This document shows positions 8,775 to 18,337 of a stretch of 64,000 bases of DNA, one piece after another. Numbering within the stretch: position 1 is the stretch's first letter; every line of letters starts with the position of its first letter. A model generated the notes under the pieces. The model had not been told where the DNA came from and made no database searches. It saw nothing but the letters and a program-made list of their open reading frames with translations. Made by a program: the position numbers and the translations under genes. This DNA is from Kordiimonas laminariae (GTDB lineage Bacteria; Pseudomonadota; Alphaproteobacteria; Sphingomonadales; Kordiimonadaceae): the NCBI RefSeq assembly GCF_023008165.1, contig NZ_JAKQZA010000002.1, positions 248,001-312,000 of the forward strand, written 5' to 3'.

Positions 8775-9449
8775 ATGGCAGACCCTATTAAATTCACCTT
8801 TGATCAAGCATTCGATGGCGGCGCAAAAAGCCGCTATGATATCGAGATTGAACGGCTAGAGAACGAAAATCAGGCAGCACAGGCAGCAGCTCTCACCCAA
8901 GGTCAGGAGCAAGGTCGTCAACAAGCACTTACAGAGATTGAAGCAGCTACACAGGAAGCAATGTCACAAGTTGCTCAAGCAGCGCACGCTTTATTTTCTC
9001 AACAGGTTCAACTAGAAGCGAGCCTGAAGCAACAAATGGTACAACTTGCTTATGCTATAGCATCAAAGCTCTCACCTGCTCTCATCCGCAACCAACCGCT
9101 TGCAGAAATTGAAGCGCTGATTGAGGACTGTTTGGCCACCGCGAATAAGGAGCCAAGGCTGATTGTAAGAGTTTCTGAAACACTATCGGAGGCAATTGGT
9201 GAGCGTTTAGAAGATATGAAAACCAAAACCAATTTCCCAGGCGATATTGTTTTAATTGGAGAGCAGTCATTTGGCCCGCAAGATTGCCGAGTAGAATGGC
9301 CTGACGGTGGTACCGAACGTAGGTTCGTTGATATTCAAAGAGAAATTGAAGATGCAGTTCAACGCTTCGTAATGTCAGATTCCAATATAGCTGAAGCTGT
9401 TGCAACAAATACCGAAGAACAAACTGCGCCTCCAGCGCAACCGATATAG
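8775..9449 (+). CDS. fliH: Flagellar export stator protein FliH
   Basis: A 224-residue protein with a Gln/Ala/Glu-rich N-terminal helical half (about 28-95) and a globular C-terminal half related to V/F-type ATPase peripheral stalk subunits. The latter contains LIRNQPLAEIEALIEDCL and the segment FGPQDCRVEWPDGGTERRF near 165-184, typical of FliH. FliH dimers bind and restrain the export ATPase FliI, encoded at 21174. The gene follows fliG by 18 bases and precedes fliN, the usual alphaproteobacterial order. Sequence conservation in FliH is low, so context adds weight. Confidence 0.88.
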   Translation: MADPIKFTFDQAFDGGAKSRYDIEIERLENENQAAQAAALTQGQEQGRQQALTEIEAATQEAMSQVAQAAHALFSQQVQLEASLKQQMVQLAYAIASKLSPALIRNQPLAEIEALIEDCLATANKEPRLIVRVSETLSEAIGERLEDMKTKTNFPGDIVLIGEQSFGPQDCRVEWPDGGTERRFVDIQREIEDAVQRFVMSDSNIAEAVATNTEEQTAPPAQPI

Positions 9450-9464
9450 GATTAAGGGAGTCAC

Positions 9465-9821
9465 ATGGCCGGAGAAGACGAAAATAATGTTGGCCTTCAG
9501 GAGCTATCTTCTGGTGAAGGTAAAGCCCCTGATCTAGCACAAAAAGAAGATGGGCAGGTTCGTTCTGCACAGGAACTTGAACCTGTGTTTGATGTTCCTG
9601 TGCAGGTGCAAGCTGTACTTGGTCGATCATCACTTGAAGTAAATCAGCTGTTAAAGCTTGGCCCTGGTGCAGTCATAGAGCTGGACCGTAAAGTTGGTGA
9701 AGCCATTGATATTTACGTGAATAACAGACTTGTAGCCCGTGGTGAAGTTGTACTGGTTGAAGATCATCTGGGTGTCACAATGACTGAGATCATTAAGCTG
9801 GATGGCAACGCCACAGCTTAA
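9465..9821 (+). CDS. fliN: Flagellar motor switch protein FliN
   Basis: A 118-residue protein ending in one SpoA/FliN domain, about residues 44-115: FDVPVQVQAVLGRSSLEVNQ, then LGPGAVIELDRKVGEAIDIYVN and ARGEVVLVEDHLGVTM. These are textbook FliN blocks. The N-terminal 40 residues are acidic and disordered. FliN forms the bottom of the C-ring and binds FliH. A strong ribosome site (aaggga) precedes the ATG at 9465. It closes the switch-complex part of the run. Confidence 0.96.
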   Translation: MAGEDENNVGLQELSSGEGKAPDLAQKEDGQVRSAQELEPVFDVPVQVQAVLGRSSLEVNQLLKLGPGAVIELDRKVGEAIDIYVNNRLVARGEVVLVEDHLGVTMTEIIKLDGNATA

Positions 9822-9851
9822 GGAAACGCACAGGCGGGGAGATAAACATTT

Positions 9852-10616
9852 ATGAGCACCCTTTTTGGAATGTTAACGGCATTCTTGCTGGTCATTGGTG
9901 CCATATTGCTAGGTGGTTCTGCGAATGCCTTTATCAACCTTCAGGGTATCCTGATTGTTGTGATTGGAACTTTTGCGGTGACCGCCATCAGCTTTCGCCT
10001 GAATGAAATGATGGCGTTGCCAAGAAATATCTGGGTTTTGCTGAGGCATAGCCAACGGGAGCCTAGCGAGGAAGCAATCAAAATTATGAAAATCGCTGTT
10101 GAAGCAAGAAAACATCATGATGTTCTTATGCTTGAACGGTTAATCCCTCGCCTCAAAGACACACCATTCCTTGCACAAGCAATTCAGTTGGTTGTGGATG
10201 GCTCACAACCAGATGAAATTGAACAAATGATGAGACGTGAAGCCAGTACTGCATCTGCTAGGCATATGCGCTCGGTAGATTTTCTAAGGCGTGCCGGTGA
10301 CGTTGCCCCTGCAATGGGCCTTATCGGCACACTGATTGGTCTCGTTCGTATGCTTGGTAATCTGGAAGATCCATCATCGCTAGGCCCAGCAATGGCCGTA
10401 GCACTACTCACAACGTTTTATGGTGCTGTTATGGCGCATCTGATTTTTATCCCACTTGCTGCCAAAACAGAACACTGCACAGAAGAAGAAGCCCTTGTAA
10501 ATAATTTGTATGCGATGGGAGCAACGTCTATCCGGCGGAACGAAAACCCTCGACGGTTGGAAATGCTGCTTAATACCATTTTACCGCCGGCACAACGCAT
10601 CACTTATTACAAGTAA
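9852..10616 (+). CDS. motA: MotA/PomA-type flagellar stator subunit
   Basis: A 254-residue MotA/TolQ/ExbB family membrane protein. Two N-terminal membrane helices (about 5-22 and 30-48), with GAILLGGS and ILIVVIGT, resemble PomA. They are followed by a cytoplasmic loop and the channel pair at about 147-210 (AGDVAPAMGLIGTLIGLVRMLG and TTFYGAVMAHLIFIPLAAK). In stators this protein forms the ion channel with MotB and pushes on FliG. No motB is adjacent, which is unusual. The choice between H+ and Na+ coupling cannot be made from sequence alone; the N-terminus leans towards PomA. Confidence 0.85.
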   Translation: MSTLFGMLTAFLLVIGAILLGGSANAFINLQGILIVVIGTFAVTAISFRLNEMMALPRNIWVLLRHSQREPSEEAIKIMKIAVEARKHHDVLMLERLIPRLKDTPFLAQAIQLVVDGSQPDEIEQMMRREASTASARHMRSVDFLRRAGDVAPAMGLIGTLIGLVRMLGNLEDPSSLGPAMAVALLTTFYGAVMAHLIFIPLAAKTEHCTEEEALVNNLYAMGATSIRRNENPRRLEMLLNTILPPAQRITYYK

Positions 10617-10676
10617 CAAGGCACAGAATTAGAAACCAATCCGCAGGAGCGCGGAGAGGTAAAACGGAGACTAAAA

Positions 10677-12092
10677 ATGCGATTGCTGATTATTGGGACA
10701 TTGGAAGGCCAGCTAGGAGCTGCCAGCAAAATTGCAATGGACCGAGGTGCACACGTAACACACGCGCCTGATATTGAAACAGCTATGGCTTTGTTGCGTA
10801 GTAAAGGTGCTGATCTTCTCATGGTAGAAGTAAGCCACGATATCCCCGGGTTAATTCCTCAGTTAAGAGCTGAGCATTTTTCAATACCAGTAATTGCTTG
10901 CGGGATCGGAACAGATCCGAAAGTAGCGGCTGCGGCTATTCGTGGTGGAGCAAAAGAATATATCCCGCTACCTCCAGACGCTGAGCTTATCGCTGCTGTC
11001 CTGCAAGCTGTGTCTGAAGATAGCCAATCTTTTATTTACCGCGATCCGGTTATGAAAAACGTTGCAAATCTCGCGGAACAAGTAGCGCCGTCGGAAGCCA
11101 GTATTATGGTAACTGGCGAAAGCGGTACTGGTAAAGAAGTAATGGCGCGTTTCGTACACGAAAAAAGCCGTCGTGCTAATAAACCATTCGTTGCTGTAAA
11201 CTGTGCTGCTATCCCTGAAAACCTCCTTGAGTCAGAATTGTTCGGGCACGAAAAAGGGGCTTTCACAGGCGCTGTTGCCCGCAGGATTGGTAAGTTTGAA
11301 GAGGCTGATGGCGGCACTTTGCTTCTGGACGAGATTTCGGAGATGGACGTACGTCTGCAAGCCAAACTCTTACGTGCTATTCAGGAACGTCAAATCGACC
11401 GCGTTGGTGGTGCAAAACCAGTGAATGTGGATATCCGTATTATCGCAACATCCAACCGCAACCTTCAGGATGAAGTAAAAGAAGGAAACTTCCGTGAGGA
11501 TTTATTCTTCCGCCTGAATGTTGTGAACCTTCGCGTGCCACCACTGCGTGAACGCCCTGCGGATATTCAGGTACTCGCGAAGCATTTTGCGCATAAATAT
11601 GCCGAAGTAAACCACGTTGAAGATAGGGAGCTATCTGATTCTGCGATTAAAGTTCTAACAGCGCACAACTGGCCAGGAAACGTACGTGAACTGGAAAACA
11701 CCATGCACCGTGCGATACTTCTTGCTACAGGCACGGAGATCGGTCCAGAAGCTATTATGCTACCAGATGCAAGCGGTAACCTAACGTTAGGAGGCAACGC
11801 AACAGACGGTGCTGTTGCATCGGCACCTGCCGCTGCTTCATCAACACCAATTGGCCAAACAGATACTGCCGATGAAAATGCAATGGTTGCAGGCCTTGTA
11901 GGACGTACCGTTGCAGAGGTGGAGCGTGATCTAATTATTGACACCCTTAAGCACTGCTTAGGGAACCGCACACACGCAGCTAATATTCTGGGGATTTCTA
12001 TTCGGACACTCAGAAACAAGCTTAACCAGTATAATTCAGAAGGCGTTTCAGTTCCTCAACCTGGAGATTCTGGTGCCCGGTCGCCAGTTTAA
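10677..12092 (+). CDS. flbD: Sigma-54-dependent flagellar regulator FlbD
   Basis: A 471-residue enhancer-binding protein. Residues 1-115 form a response-regulator fold, 125-365 an AAA+ domain with Walker A GESGTGKE (147-154), the sigma-54 contact GAFTGA (194-199) and Walker B TLLLDEI. A C-terminal Fis-type helix-turn-helix lies near 425-460. The receiver is degenerate: the phospho-acceptor position is Glu51, the acidic pair is missing and the usual KP is LP. Activation by phosphorylation is therefore unlikely. In Caulobacter FlbD is controlled by FliX, which is not encoded here. Placement between motA and flhA matches other alphaproteobacteria. Likely targets are the sigma-54 promoter at 1286 and the palindromes at 1179 and 5847. 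Confidence 0.93.
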   Translation: MRLLIIGTLEGQLGAASKIAMDRGAHVTHAPDIETAMALLRSKGADLLMVEVSHDIPGLIPQLRAEHFSIPVIACGIGTDPKVAAAAIRGGAKEYIPLPPDAELIAAVLQAVSEDSQSFIYRDPVMKNVANLAEQVAPSEASIMVTGESGTGKEVMARFVHEKSRRANKPFVAVNCAAIPENLLESELFGHEKGAFTGAVARRIGKFEEADGGTLLLDEISEMDVRLQAKLLRAIQERQIDRVGGAKPVNVDIRIIATSNRNLQDEVKEGNFREDLFFRLNVVNLRVPPLRERPADIQVLAKHFAHKYAEVNHVEDRELSDSAIKVLTAHNWPGNVRELENTMHRAILLATGTEIGPEAIMLPDASGNLTLGGNATDGAVASAPAAASSTPIGQTDTADENAMVAGLVGRTVAEVERDLIIDTLKHCLGNRTHAANILGISIRTLRNKLNQYNSEGVSVPQPGDSGARSPV

Positions 12093-12130
12093 GCAACAGC
12101 GTTGAGTAGATGAAAAGTTGGTAGATTTAA

Positions 12131-14245
12131 ATGAGTGATGCAGCACCAAGTAATAGCCCGGAACCAAGTGGCGGCAACCCGCTTCTGGGCAGTCTACTGA
12201 ATGGGATGAAAAGTTCCGATATCGCTTTCGCAGGCGGTGTGGTTGCTATTCTGCTCATGCTCATTATGCCAATGCCAAGTTGGCTTCTTGATATTGCGCT
12301 TGCAGCTTCCATGACTTTTTCCGTCATGGTGCTTATGACAGTATTGTTCCTTGAAAAACCGCTCCAGTTTAACAGTTTTCCAACTGTACTACTGGTAGCG
12401 ACCATGCTCCGGCTATCGCTCAATCTGGCTTCAACTAGGCTTATTTTGTCTGAAGGTCACACCGGGACCGACGCCGCTGGTAGTGTTATTGAAGCCTTTG
12501 GTGAGTTCCTTATGGGCGGTCAGGTGGTCATCGGCATCATCGTTTTTGCCATTTTGGTCATTGTAAACTTTATCGTAATTACCAAAGGTTCTGGCCGTAT
12601 TGCCGAAGTTGCAGCCCGCTTCAGTTTGGATGCGATGCCCGGTAAACAGATGGCCATTGATGCCGATCTATCCTCTGGTCTAATTGACGAAAAAGAAGCC
12701 ATAACCCGCCGTAAAGAACTGGAAATGGAGAGCACCTTTTTTGGCTCGATGGATGGTGCTGCGAAATTCGTACGAGGCGATGCTATTGCAGGCCTGTTGA
12801 TCACGGTGATCAATATCGTAGGCGGGATTATCATTGGTGTAGTTATCAATGACCTCAGTTTTGCTGATGCCAGCAGCCGCTATACTATTTTGACAATCGG
12901 TGATGGTCTGGTTTCCCAGATTCCGGCTTTAATCGTATCAACGGCCGCCGGTATGCTTGTATCCAAAGCCGGTATGCAAGGGCAAACGGATAAAGCCCTC
13001 TTTGGTCAGATGGCTGCGCGCCCTCGTGCTCTTGGTGTTGCAAGTACCCTGCTTTTCGGCATGGGCATCATGCCTGGCATCCCATTCCTTCCATTTGCTC
13101 TGTTTGGTGGTACTTTAGCCTATTTGGCGTATGCCCTTGGGCAGCGAAATGAAAGAGTAGCTGAAGAGGAAGCTGCGGCTATTCAAGAAGAACAGGCTGC
13201 ACCACCTGCCGAAGAACCTATTTCGTCGGCACTCGCTATTGATCAACTGCGTCTTGAGCTTGGTTATGGTCTTCTAGCACTTATCAATGATGATAGTGGC
13301 TTCCGCCTAACGGATCAGATCAAAGCTCTGCGCCGCCAAATCGCGAGCGAAATGGGCTTTGTAATGCCTTCTGTACGTATTCTTGATAACATGCAGTTAC
13401 CTGCTAACAGTTATGTACTGCGTGTTAAAGAAACTGAAGTCGGCAGAGGCGACATTCGACCGGGTATGCTTCTCGTGATGGACCCTGAAGGCCAGCCTGT
13501 TCAAATACCGGGTGAAGCTACAACTGAACCTGCGTTTGGCTTGCCTGCAACATGGGTAGATATGTCAGCGCGAGAAGAAGCAAACTTCCGTGGCTACACC
13601 GTTGTTGATGCGGCCACCGTTATTACTACGCACCTTACCGAGGTGATTAAAGATAACATGGCTGATCTTCTTTCTTATGCTGAAACACAGAAACTGATGG
13701 AAGACCTCTCGACGGAACATCAGAAATTGGTTACTGACATTGTTCCAAACCAAATCACCAACTCTGGTATTCAGCGCGTATTGCAAACTCTGCTTATCGA
13801 GCGTGTCTCTATTCGGGATCTATCGACTATTTTGGAAGGTATCGCTGAGGCAACAGGTTTTACTCAGAATATCGTATCAATCACCGAACACGTTCGTACA
13901 CGCCTTGGCAGGCAACTTTGCGCCGCCTACGCAACACCGGATGGCCTTGTGCCACTGATTACGCTCTCGCCGGAGTGGGAACAAGCATTTGCGGAAAGCT
14001 TGGTAGGCCAAGGCGAAGAAAAACAGCTAGCGATGGCCCCTACCCGTCTACAAGAGTTTATCAACGCTGTTCGAATGGTATATGACCAGCAGGCAGATCG
14101 GGGCGAGCAACCTGTACTATTGACGAGTCCGCTCGTTAGACCGTATGTACGCTCCATTATCGAACGGTTCCGTCCGGCGACTGTGGTAATGAGCCAGAAT
14201 GAAATACATCCACAGGCAAAAATCCGTACACTCGGGCAGATTTAA
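12131..14245 (+). CDS. flhA: Flagellar export gate protein FlhA
   Basis: A 704-residue protein with eight predicted N-terminal membrane helices and a large cytoplasmic domain from about residue 350. The FHIPEP signature is clear (RFSLDAMPGKQMAIDADLS, about 165-183, then GLIDEKEA). The cytoplasmic domain contains the chaperone-binding segments ending in RPYVRSIIERFRP. FlhA forms the nonameric ring of the type III export gate and uses proton motive force. Length is normal. It is followed 47 bases later by flhF. Confidence 0.97.
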   Translation: MSDAAPSNSPEPSGGNPLLGSLLNGMKSSDIAFAGGVVAILLMLIMPMPSWLLDIALAASMTFSVMVLMTVLFLEKPLQFNSFPTVLLVATMLRLSLNLASTRLILSEGHTGTDAAGSVIEAFGEFLMGGQVVIGIIVFAILVIVNFIVITKGSGRIAEVAARFSLDAMPGKQMAIDADLSSGLIDEKEAITRRKELEMESTFFGSMDGAAKFVRGDAIAGLLITVINIVGGIIIGVVINDLSFADASSRYTILTIGDGLVSQIPALIVSTAAGMLVSKAGMQGQTDKALFGQMAARPRALGVASTLLFGMGIMPGIPFLPFALFGGTLAYLAYALGQRNERVAEEEAAAIQEEQAAPPAEEPISSALAIDQLRLELGYGLLALINDDSGFRLTDQIKALRRQIASEMGFVMPSVRILDNMQLPANSYVLRVKETEVGRGDIRPGMLLVMDPEGQPVQIPGEATTEPAFGLPATWVDMSAREEANFRGYTVVDAATVITTHLTEVIKDNMADLLSYAETQKLMEDLSTEHQKLVTDIVPNQITNSGIQRVLQTLLIERVSIRDLSTILEGIAEATGFTQNIVSITEHVRTRLGRQLCAAYATPDGLVPLITLSPEWEQAFAESLVGQGEEKQLAMAPTRLQEFINAVRMVYDQQADRGEQPVLLTSPLVRPYVRSIIERFRPATVVMSQNEIHPQAKIRTLGQI

Positions 14246-14292
14246 TAAGGGGCACCGGGCTGTTAAGGCCTGATTGGGGAATAGACTAACCG

Positions 14293-15306
14293 ATGCGTTT
14301 AAAAACCTTTCACGCAAAATCCATGTTTGAAGCGATGGAGCAAGTGCGCAATAGCTTGGGCGCTGATGCGATCATCATCCAAACAGAAGAATCCGCTTCC
14401 GGTGTTCGTATCACTGCAGCCGTTGAAGCGGGTATGACACCTCCTGCACCGCAGGAAGCACCTGAGCCGGTTCAAACACCGCTTGCCTTTGAAGCATCTC
14501 ATCCGTTTCCATCAGAACCGGAATTTGATCAAGCCGATATTCGTGCTGTCCTTAATCATCACGGTCTACCGTTTGAAACAGCTGAAAACATTAATCAAGC
14601 AGCGCTTTCCTTCAATGCGATTTCTTTATCTGAAGCAATTGGTAACGCACTTGAAGCAACAATCCGTTTCAGCCCCCTCACAGATTCGCACGCACGCCCG
14701 ATCATGCTTGTGGGCCCGCCCGGGGCTGGTAAAACCATCTGCACAGCCAAGTTGCTCGCGGATGCTTTATTACATGAACGTGCGGTTCACCTTATTTCTA
14801 CAGATACGGTGAAAGCAGCGGGCATTCAGCAGCTTGATCATTTTGCTCAGCTTATGAAACAAACTGTTTCCACAGCAGATACGCCAGATGAGCTAGCTGC
14901 CGTTATCAAACAAAAACCAAATTTCAACGGGCTAACGCTCATTGACACGCCCGGCACCAACGCTTTTGATATGCAGGAACTAGAAGCCCTTCTTAAATTC
15001 ATCAAAGCAGTAGACGCGGAACCAGTACTGGTAATGCCTGCAGGACTTGACCCACTGGATGCGCAAGAGATTGCAGGTGTATTCGCTCGAATGGGGTGCC
15101 AGCGTTTCATTGCGACGAGACTGGATGCTGCACGAAGGTATGCAAGTGTCGTGATGGCAGCTCGCCCAGGATACCTATCTCTTGCAGCAATCAGTAGAAG
15201 TCCTTTTGTTGCAGATGGTTTGGAAACTGCAAACCCTCGTGAGTTTGCACGCGTTTTATCTGCACTACCAAAAGCCAATAATAATTCTTTCAGTACGGAT
15301 CAGTAA
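14293..15306 (+). CDS. flhF: Flagellar placement GTPase FlhF
   Basis: A 337-residue SRP-type GTPase. An N-terminal domain (RLKTFHAKSMFEAMEQVRNSLG at the start) is joined by a Pro-rich linker to the NG domain. The G1 loop GPPGAGKT is at 141-148, the DTVKAAG motif at about 171-177 and LIDTPGTN at 216-223. FlhF marks the site of polar flagellum assembly and works with FlhG. The usual G4 motif is weak. It follows flhA and is directly joined to flhG, a conserved arrangement for polar flagella. Confidence 0.94.
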   Translation: MRLKTFHAKSMFEAMEQVRNSLGADAIIIQTEESASGVRITAAVEAGMTPPAPQEAPEPVQTPLAFEASHPFPSEPEFDQADIRAVLNHHGLPFETAENINQAALSFNAISLSEAIGNALEATIRFSPLTDSHARPIMLVGPPGAGKTICTAKLLADALLHERAVHLISTDTVKAAGIQQLDHFAQLMKQTVSTADTPDELAAVIKQKPNFNGLTLIDTPGTNAFDMQELEALLKFIKAVDAEPVLVMPAGLDPLDAQEIAGVFARMGCQRFIATRLDAARRYASVVMAARPGYLSLAAISRSPFVADGLETANPREFARVLSALPKANNNSFSTDQ

Positions 15307-15307
15307 C

Positions 15308-16096
15308 ATGACCAACGAAACACAAACCCCAGATATCAAAGCACTCGAGAAACGCTTTATTACCGTTGCATCTGGTAAAGGTGGCGTTGGTAAAACATGG
15401 CTATCAGTTACCCTTGCCCATGCCCTTTCGCATCTCAACAAAAAGGTCGCTCTTTTTGATGGAGATCTTGGGCTGGCAAATGTAGATATTCAACTCGGCA
15501 TCGTACCAGAGATGGATTTAGGCCATGTTATTTCAGGCCAGTCCAATTTTGCAGGTATTGCTCAGCCTTACCGTGATAAAGATGGCAGCAGTTTTGACGT
15601 TCTGCCAGGAAAGTCTGGTTCAGGGTCACTCGGCTCTCTTTCTCAGCAAGCGCTGACTAACATCCGGATGGGCTTGACAAAACTTACAGTTAATTATGAT
15701 CATATCTTGCTAGATCTAGCCGCTGGTATCGATCCTTCTGTAACGACTCTTTCAAATCATGCGGGCAAGATTATTGTTGTGATGACCGCCGATCCTACGT
15801 CGCTCACGGATGCATATGCTTTTATTAAGGTTACAGCAATGCGCAACCCGAAAGCCGATATCGCTGTTGTTGTAAACAACGTAGGATCAAAGAAAGAAGG
15901 CGAACGAGCCTTTGGAGCCATCAAAAAAGCCTGTGAAGGATTTTTGAAGATTTCTCCCCCACTTATCGGTATTATCAGAAAAGACGATAAAGTAGTGGAT
16001 GCTATTCGCTCGCAGGTTCCTATCCTTGTCAGACACCCGCAATCAGACGCGGCATCTGATGTAAAGGCCCTTGCTGTAGCTCTTACCAGAGGCTGA
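15308..16096 (+). CDS. flhG: Flagellar number regulator FlhG (MinD/ParA ATPase)
   Basis: A 262-residue MinD-like ATPase. The deviant Walker A SGKGGVGKT is at about 22-30 and FDGDLGLANVDIQLG follows near 55. FlhG limits flagellar number by acting on FlhF. The open frame extends upstream to 15182, but the ATG at 15308 is chosen because it follows the flhF stop directly and gives the family N-terminus. The C-terminal amphipathic membrane-targeting helix typical of MinD is not obvious. Together flhF and flhG suggest a single or few polar flagella. Confidence 0.93.
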   Translation: MTNETQTPDIKALEKRFITVASGKGGVGKTWLSVTLAHALSHLNKKVALFDGDLGLANVDIQLGIVPEMDLGHVISGQSNFAGIAQPYRDKDGSSFDVLPGKSGSGSLGSLSQQALTNIRMGLTKLTVNYDHILLDLAAGIDPSVTTLSNHAGKIIVVMTADPTSLTDAYAFIKVTAMRNPKADIAVVVNNVGSKKEGERAFGAIKKACEGFLKISPPLIGIIRKDDKVVDAIRSQVPILVRHPQSDAASDVKALAVALTRG

Positions 16097-16132
16097 TACT
16101 ACACGGTGCAATCTTAAGCGTGGGGGACGTTT

Positions 16133-18250
16133 ATGAGCGACATCAGCGGCCCTCCGGCCCCAAAGCCTATTCAATCCGTTACTCACGGAGCCGAGAAGGC
16201 TGCCGCTACTTCTAAAGACCCTAAACACACTGGCAACCCAACAGCAGATGAAAAAGGCGAACAGCGTGCCCATCAAGATAACCGTCATGCCTTAGAGGCC
16301 CGCGATCCAGCCGTTTCTATCGCGGCTACGGCAGCCCACATCAGAGTGGGTGATGAACTAAAAGCCCCTGTACTTCAACAGGACCCTGAAGGTCGCCCTA
16401 TCATCGAAACGCCTACAGCCACCTTTGCTCTCAAACCAAGTGCTGGTTTGAAACCAGGGGACGACGCAGTTCTAAAAATCACCGAAACTGGAAAGCAAGT
16501 TACAGCGGACCTATTAACCCGTAACAACATCCCAGTTAATCCACCCATTAATGTGCAGCTTATTGTAATTTCCGTGCATAATACGGGAGGCACTGAAGCA
16601 GTTGAAACACAACAGCACCAAACTCAACAACCACCTGTTGATGTGAGAGTTAATAGCGTTCCTTACAGACCTACAGCTGTTGTCAAAAACGCTCCCTTAC
16701 CTGATACCACGAGCCTGCTTACTCAGGGACAATCCCAAAACCAAATTCGACCAGAGATAACCGACCATACATCCTTCAAACCACCTGCTGATAATCCGGA
16801 TCAAGCTATTATCAGAGCAAGCAGCCAAGATTTAGCGACGCTCCTCTCTGCCCAGCAGGAAAAAACCATAGCAGACACGCAGAAATTATCTGACCAAATA
16901 GCAGCACAAACCCAGAAGGCTACATCGCCTGTTTCTGCGTCACCAGATGGTTTAGGGCCTATTATTACAGCAACAACGTTCTCAGGAGCTTCTGTAAATC
17001 TGCAGATACTTGACCCTGCCATTAGCGAAGTATCACCAAGGGAAGTAGCACAGGTATTGTCCCAAACTCCCGTTACCGCAAATGATGTAAAGTCTCTGCC
17101 AGTTTCACTGTTAACCGCGTCCGCAACAAGCGAACTTGTGAAACTGGAAACCGATAAAGGTGATTTTATTGTCCCTGCGAAAGAAACAGCAAACTTCAAA
17201 GGCGAGCTCGTCAGAGTTTCTGAAGCTGCACAAACTCTGCAAGCTCAAACGCCCCAAAACAACCTTCCAACCTATGAAGCAAAACTAACAGCACCTGAAA
17301 ATGCCCATACACGAACAGTTACCGTGCAGTTCCCGGAAGCAGGATCCAACAATGTTTCTCAGTTAACTACTGAGGTACAGGCCGTGCACACATTACGGGC
17401 TTTTCTTGCCCCCTCAGGCCCCAGAAGCGACATTAGGTTAGAAACTCCTCTAGGCGATGTAAAAATCACGCTGGATAATACTATCAGACCAAATGCAGGC
17501 GATCCCATAACAATTATTCCACAGCAGCCAGCAACGGCAACCATACCAGCCGAGGTAACGCAGCAACTTGCGCCGCTTGTTGCCAGCACGACAGGCACAT
17601 GGCCTAGTTTACAAGAAGCTTTTTCCGTACTCGCCCAGTCTAATCCTGATGCGGCAAATACGCTCGCTGCAAAGACAGCATCAACAGGCGGCAAGGTAAC
17701 CAATAGCCTGCTTTTCCTCATGTCAGCATTAAAGGGTGGAGGGCCAGATACATGGCTTGGTAACAAAGTGGAAAGTGCTCTACATCAAGCAAACACAAAC
17801 CTACTTGAAGCACTAAAATCGGATGTAGTTCGCCTACTCAACAGCGCCGGTGAAACTATCGGTGATTGGCGAACATTTGTAATCCCTACCGATCCGCGGG
17901 GAGACATGCCACTTATCGCACTGTTATTTGGACAACCAGTTCATGTTAATCCCGACGACCATCGACGTAATTCAGGACCAGACGAGCACGACGGTAACAA
18001 CGCAGAACGCTTCATTCTGGAGGTACTGTTTTCGGTATTGGGTACTGTCCAGCTTGATGGCTATATCCGCGAACGGAAATTTGACCTCACTGTCCGTACA
18101 GAAAGGGCGTTACCTCTGACGCTTGAACATGATACCCGAACAATCTTTTCTGATGCTTTGCTTGCCAATAACTTCAGCGGTAGTCTGAGCTTCATTGCGG
18201 GTGAAGAATTTCCCGTTAGTGCGGCTGCACTGCTGGCAAATAAATCATAA
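16133..18250 (+). CDS. Second FliK-like protein, putative hook-length control domain
   Basis: A 705-residue protein, strongly Ala/Thr/Pro/Gln-rich and probably disordered over the first 350 residues. The C-terminal 90 residues resemble the FliK hook-length domain: FSVLGTVQLDGYIRERKFDLTVRTERALP (about 635-663) followed by FSGSLSFIAGEEFPV. Such proteins occur next to flhG in other alphaproteobacteria and are often left as hypothetical. It could be a second ruler or an export-related protein, or a regulator that merely reuses the fold. It begins 36 bases after flhG with a gggggac ribosome site. Role is inferred from domain resemblance and context only. Confidence 0.6.
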   Translation: MSDISGPPAPKPIQSVTHGAEKAAATSKDPKHTGNPTADEKGEQRAHQDNRHALEARDPAVSIAATAAHIRVGDELKAPVLQQDPEGRPIIETPTATFALKPSAGLKPGDDAVLKITETGKQVTADLLTRNNIPVNPPINVQLIVISVHNTGGTEAVETQQHQTQQPPVDVRVNSVPYRPTAVVKNAPLPDTTSLLTQGQSQNQIRPEITDHTSFKPPADNPDQAIIRASSQDLATLLSAQQEKTIADTQKLSDQIAAQTQKATSPVSASPDGLGPIITATTFSGASVNLQILDPAISEVSPREVAQVLSQTPVTANDVKSLPVSLLTASATSELVKLETDKGDFIVPAKETANFKGELVRVSEAAQTLQAQTPQNNLPTYEAKLTAPENAHTRTVTVQFPEAGSNNVSQLTTEVQAVHTLRAFLAPSGPRSDIRLETPLGDVKITLDNTIRPNAGDPITIIPQQPATATIPAEVTQQLAPLVASTTGTWPSLQEAFSVLAQSNPDAANTLAAKTASTGGKVTNSLLFLMSALKGGGPDTWLGNKVESALHQANTNLLEALKSDVVRLLNSAGETIGDWRTFVIPTDPRGDMPLIALLFGQPVHVNPDDHRRNSGPDEHDGNNAERFILEVLFSVLGTVQLDGYIRERKFDLTVRTERALPLTLEHDTRTIFSDALLANNFSGSLSFIAGEEFPVSAAALLANKS

Positions 18251-18337
18251 AGATTGCCTTGTCCGAAAGCTAAATCCTCTTTTCTTGACAGTTCTTCATA
18301 GCGTGATACCCCTCTCTTCTTAGAAGGGAAGAAGTGT

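Noticed and set aside
9082-9633. A 183-codon minus-strand open frame across fliH and fliN
   Set aside because: Antisense to two conserved genes; Gln/Leu-rich product typical of a shadow frame.
15182-15307. Upstream extension of flhG
   Set aside because: It overlaps the end of flhF in another frame; the ATG at 15308 directly after the flhF stop gives the family N-terminus.
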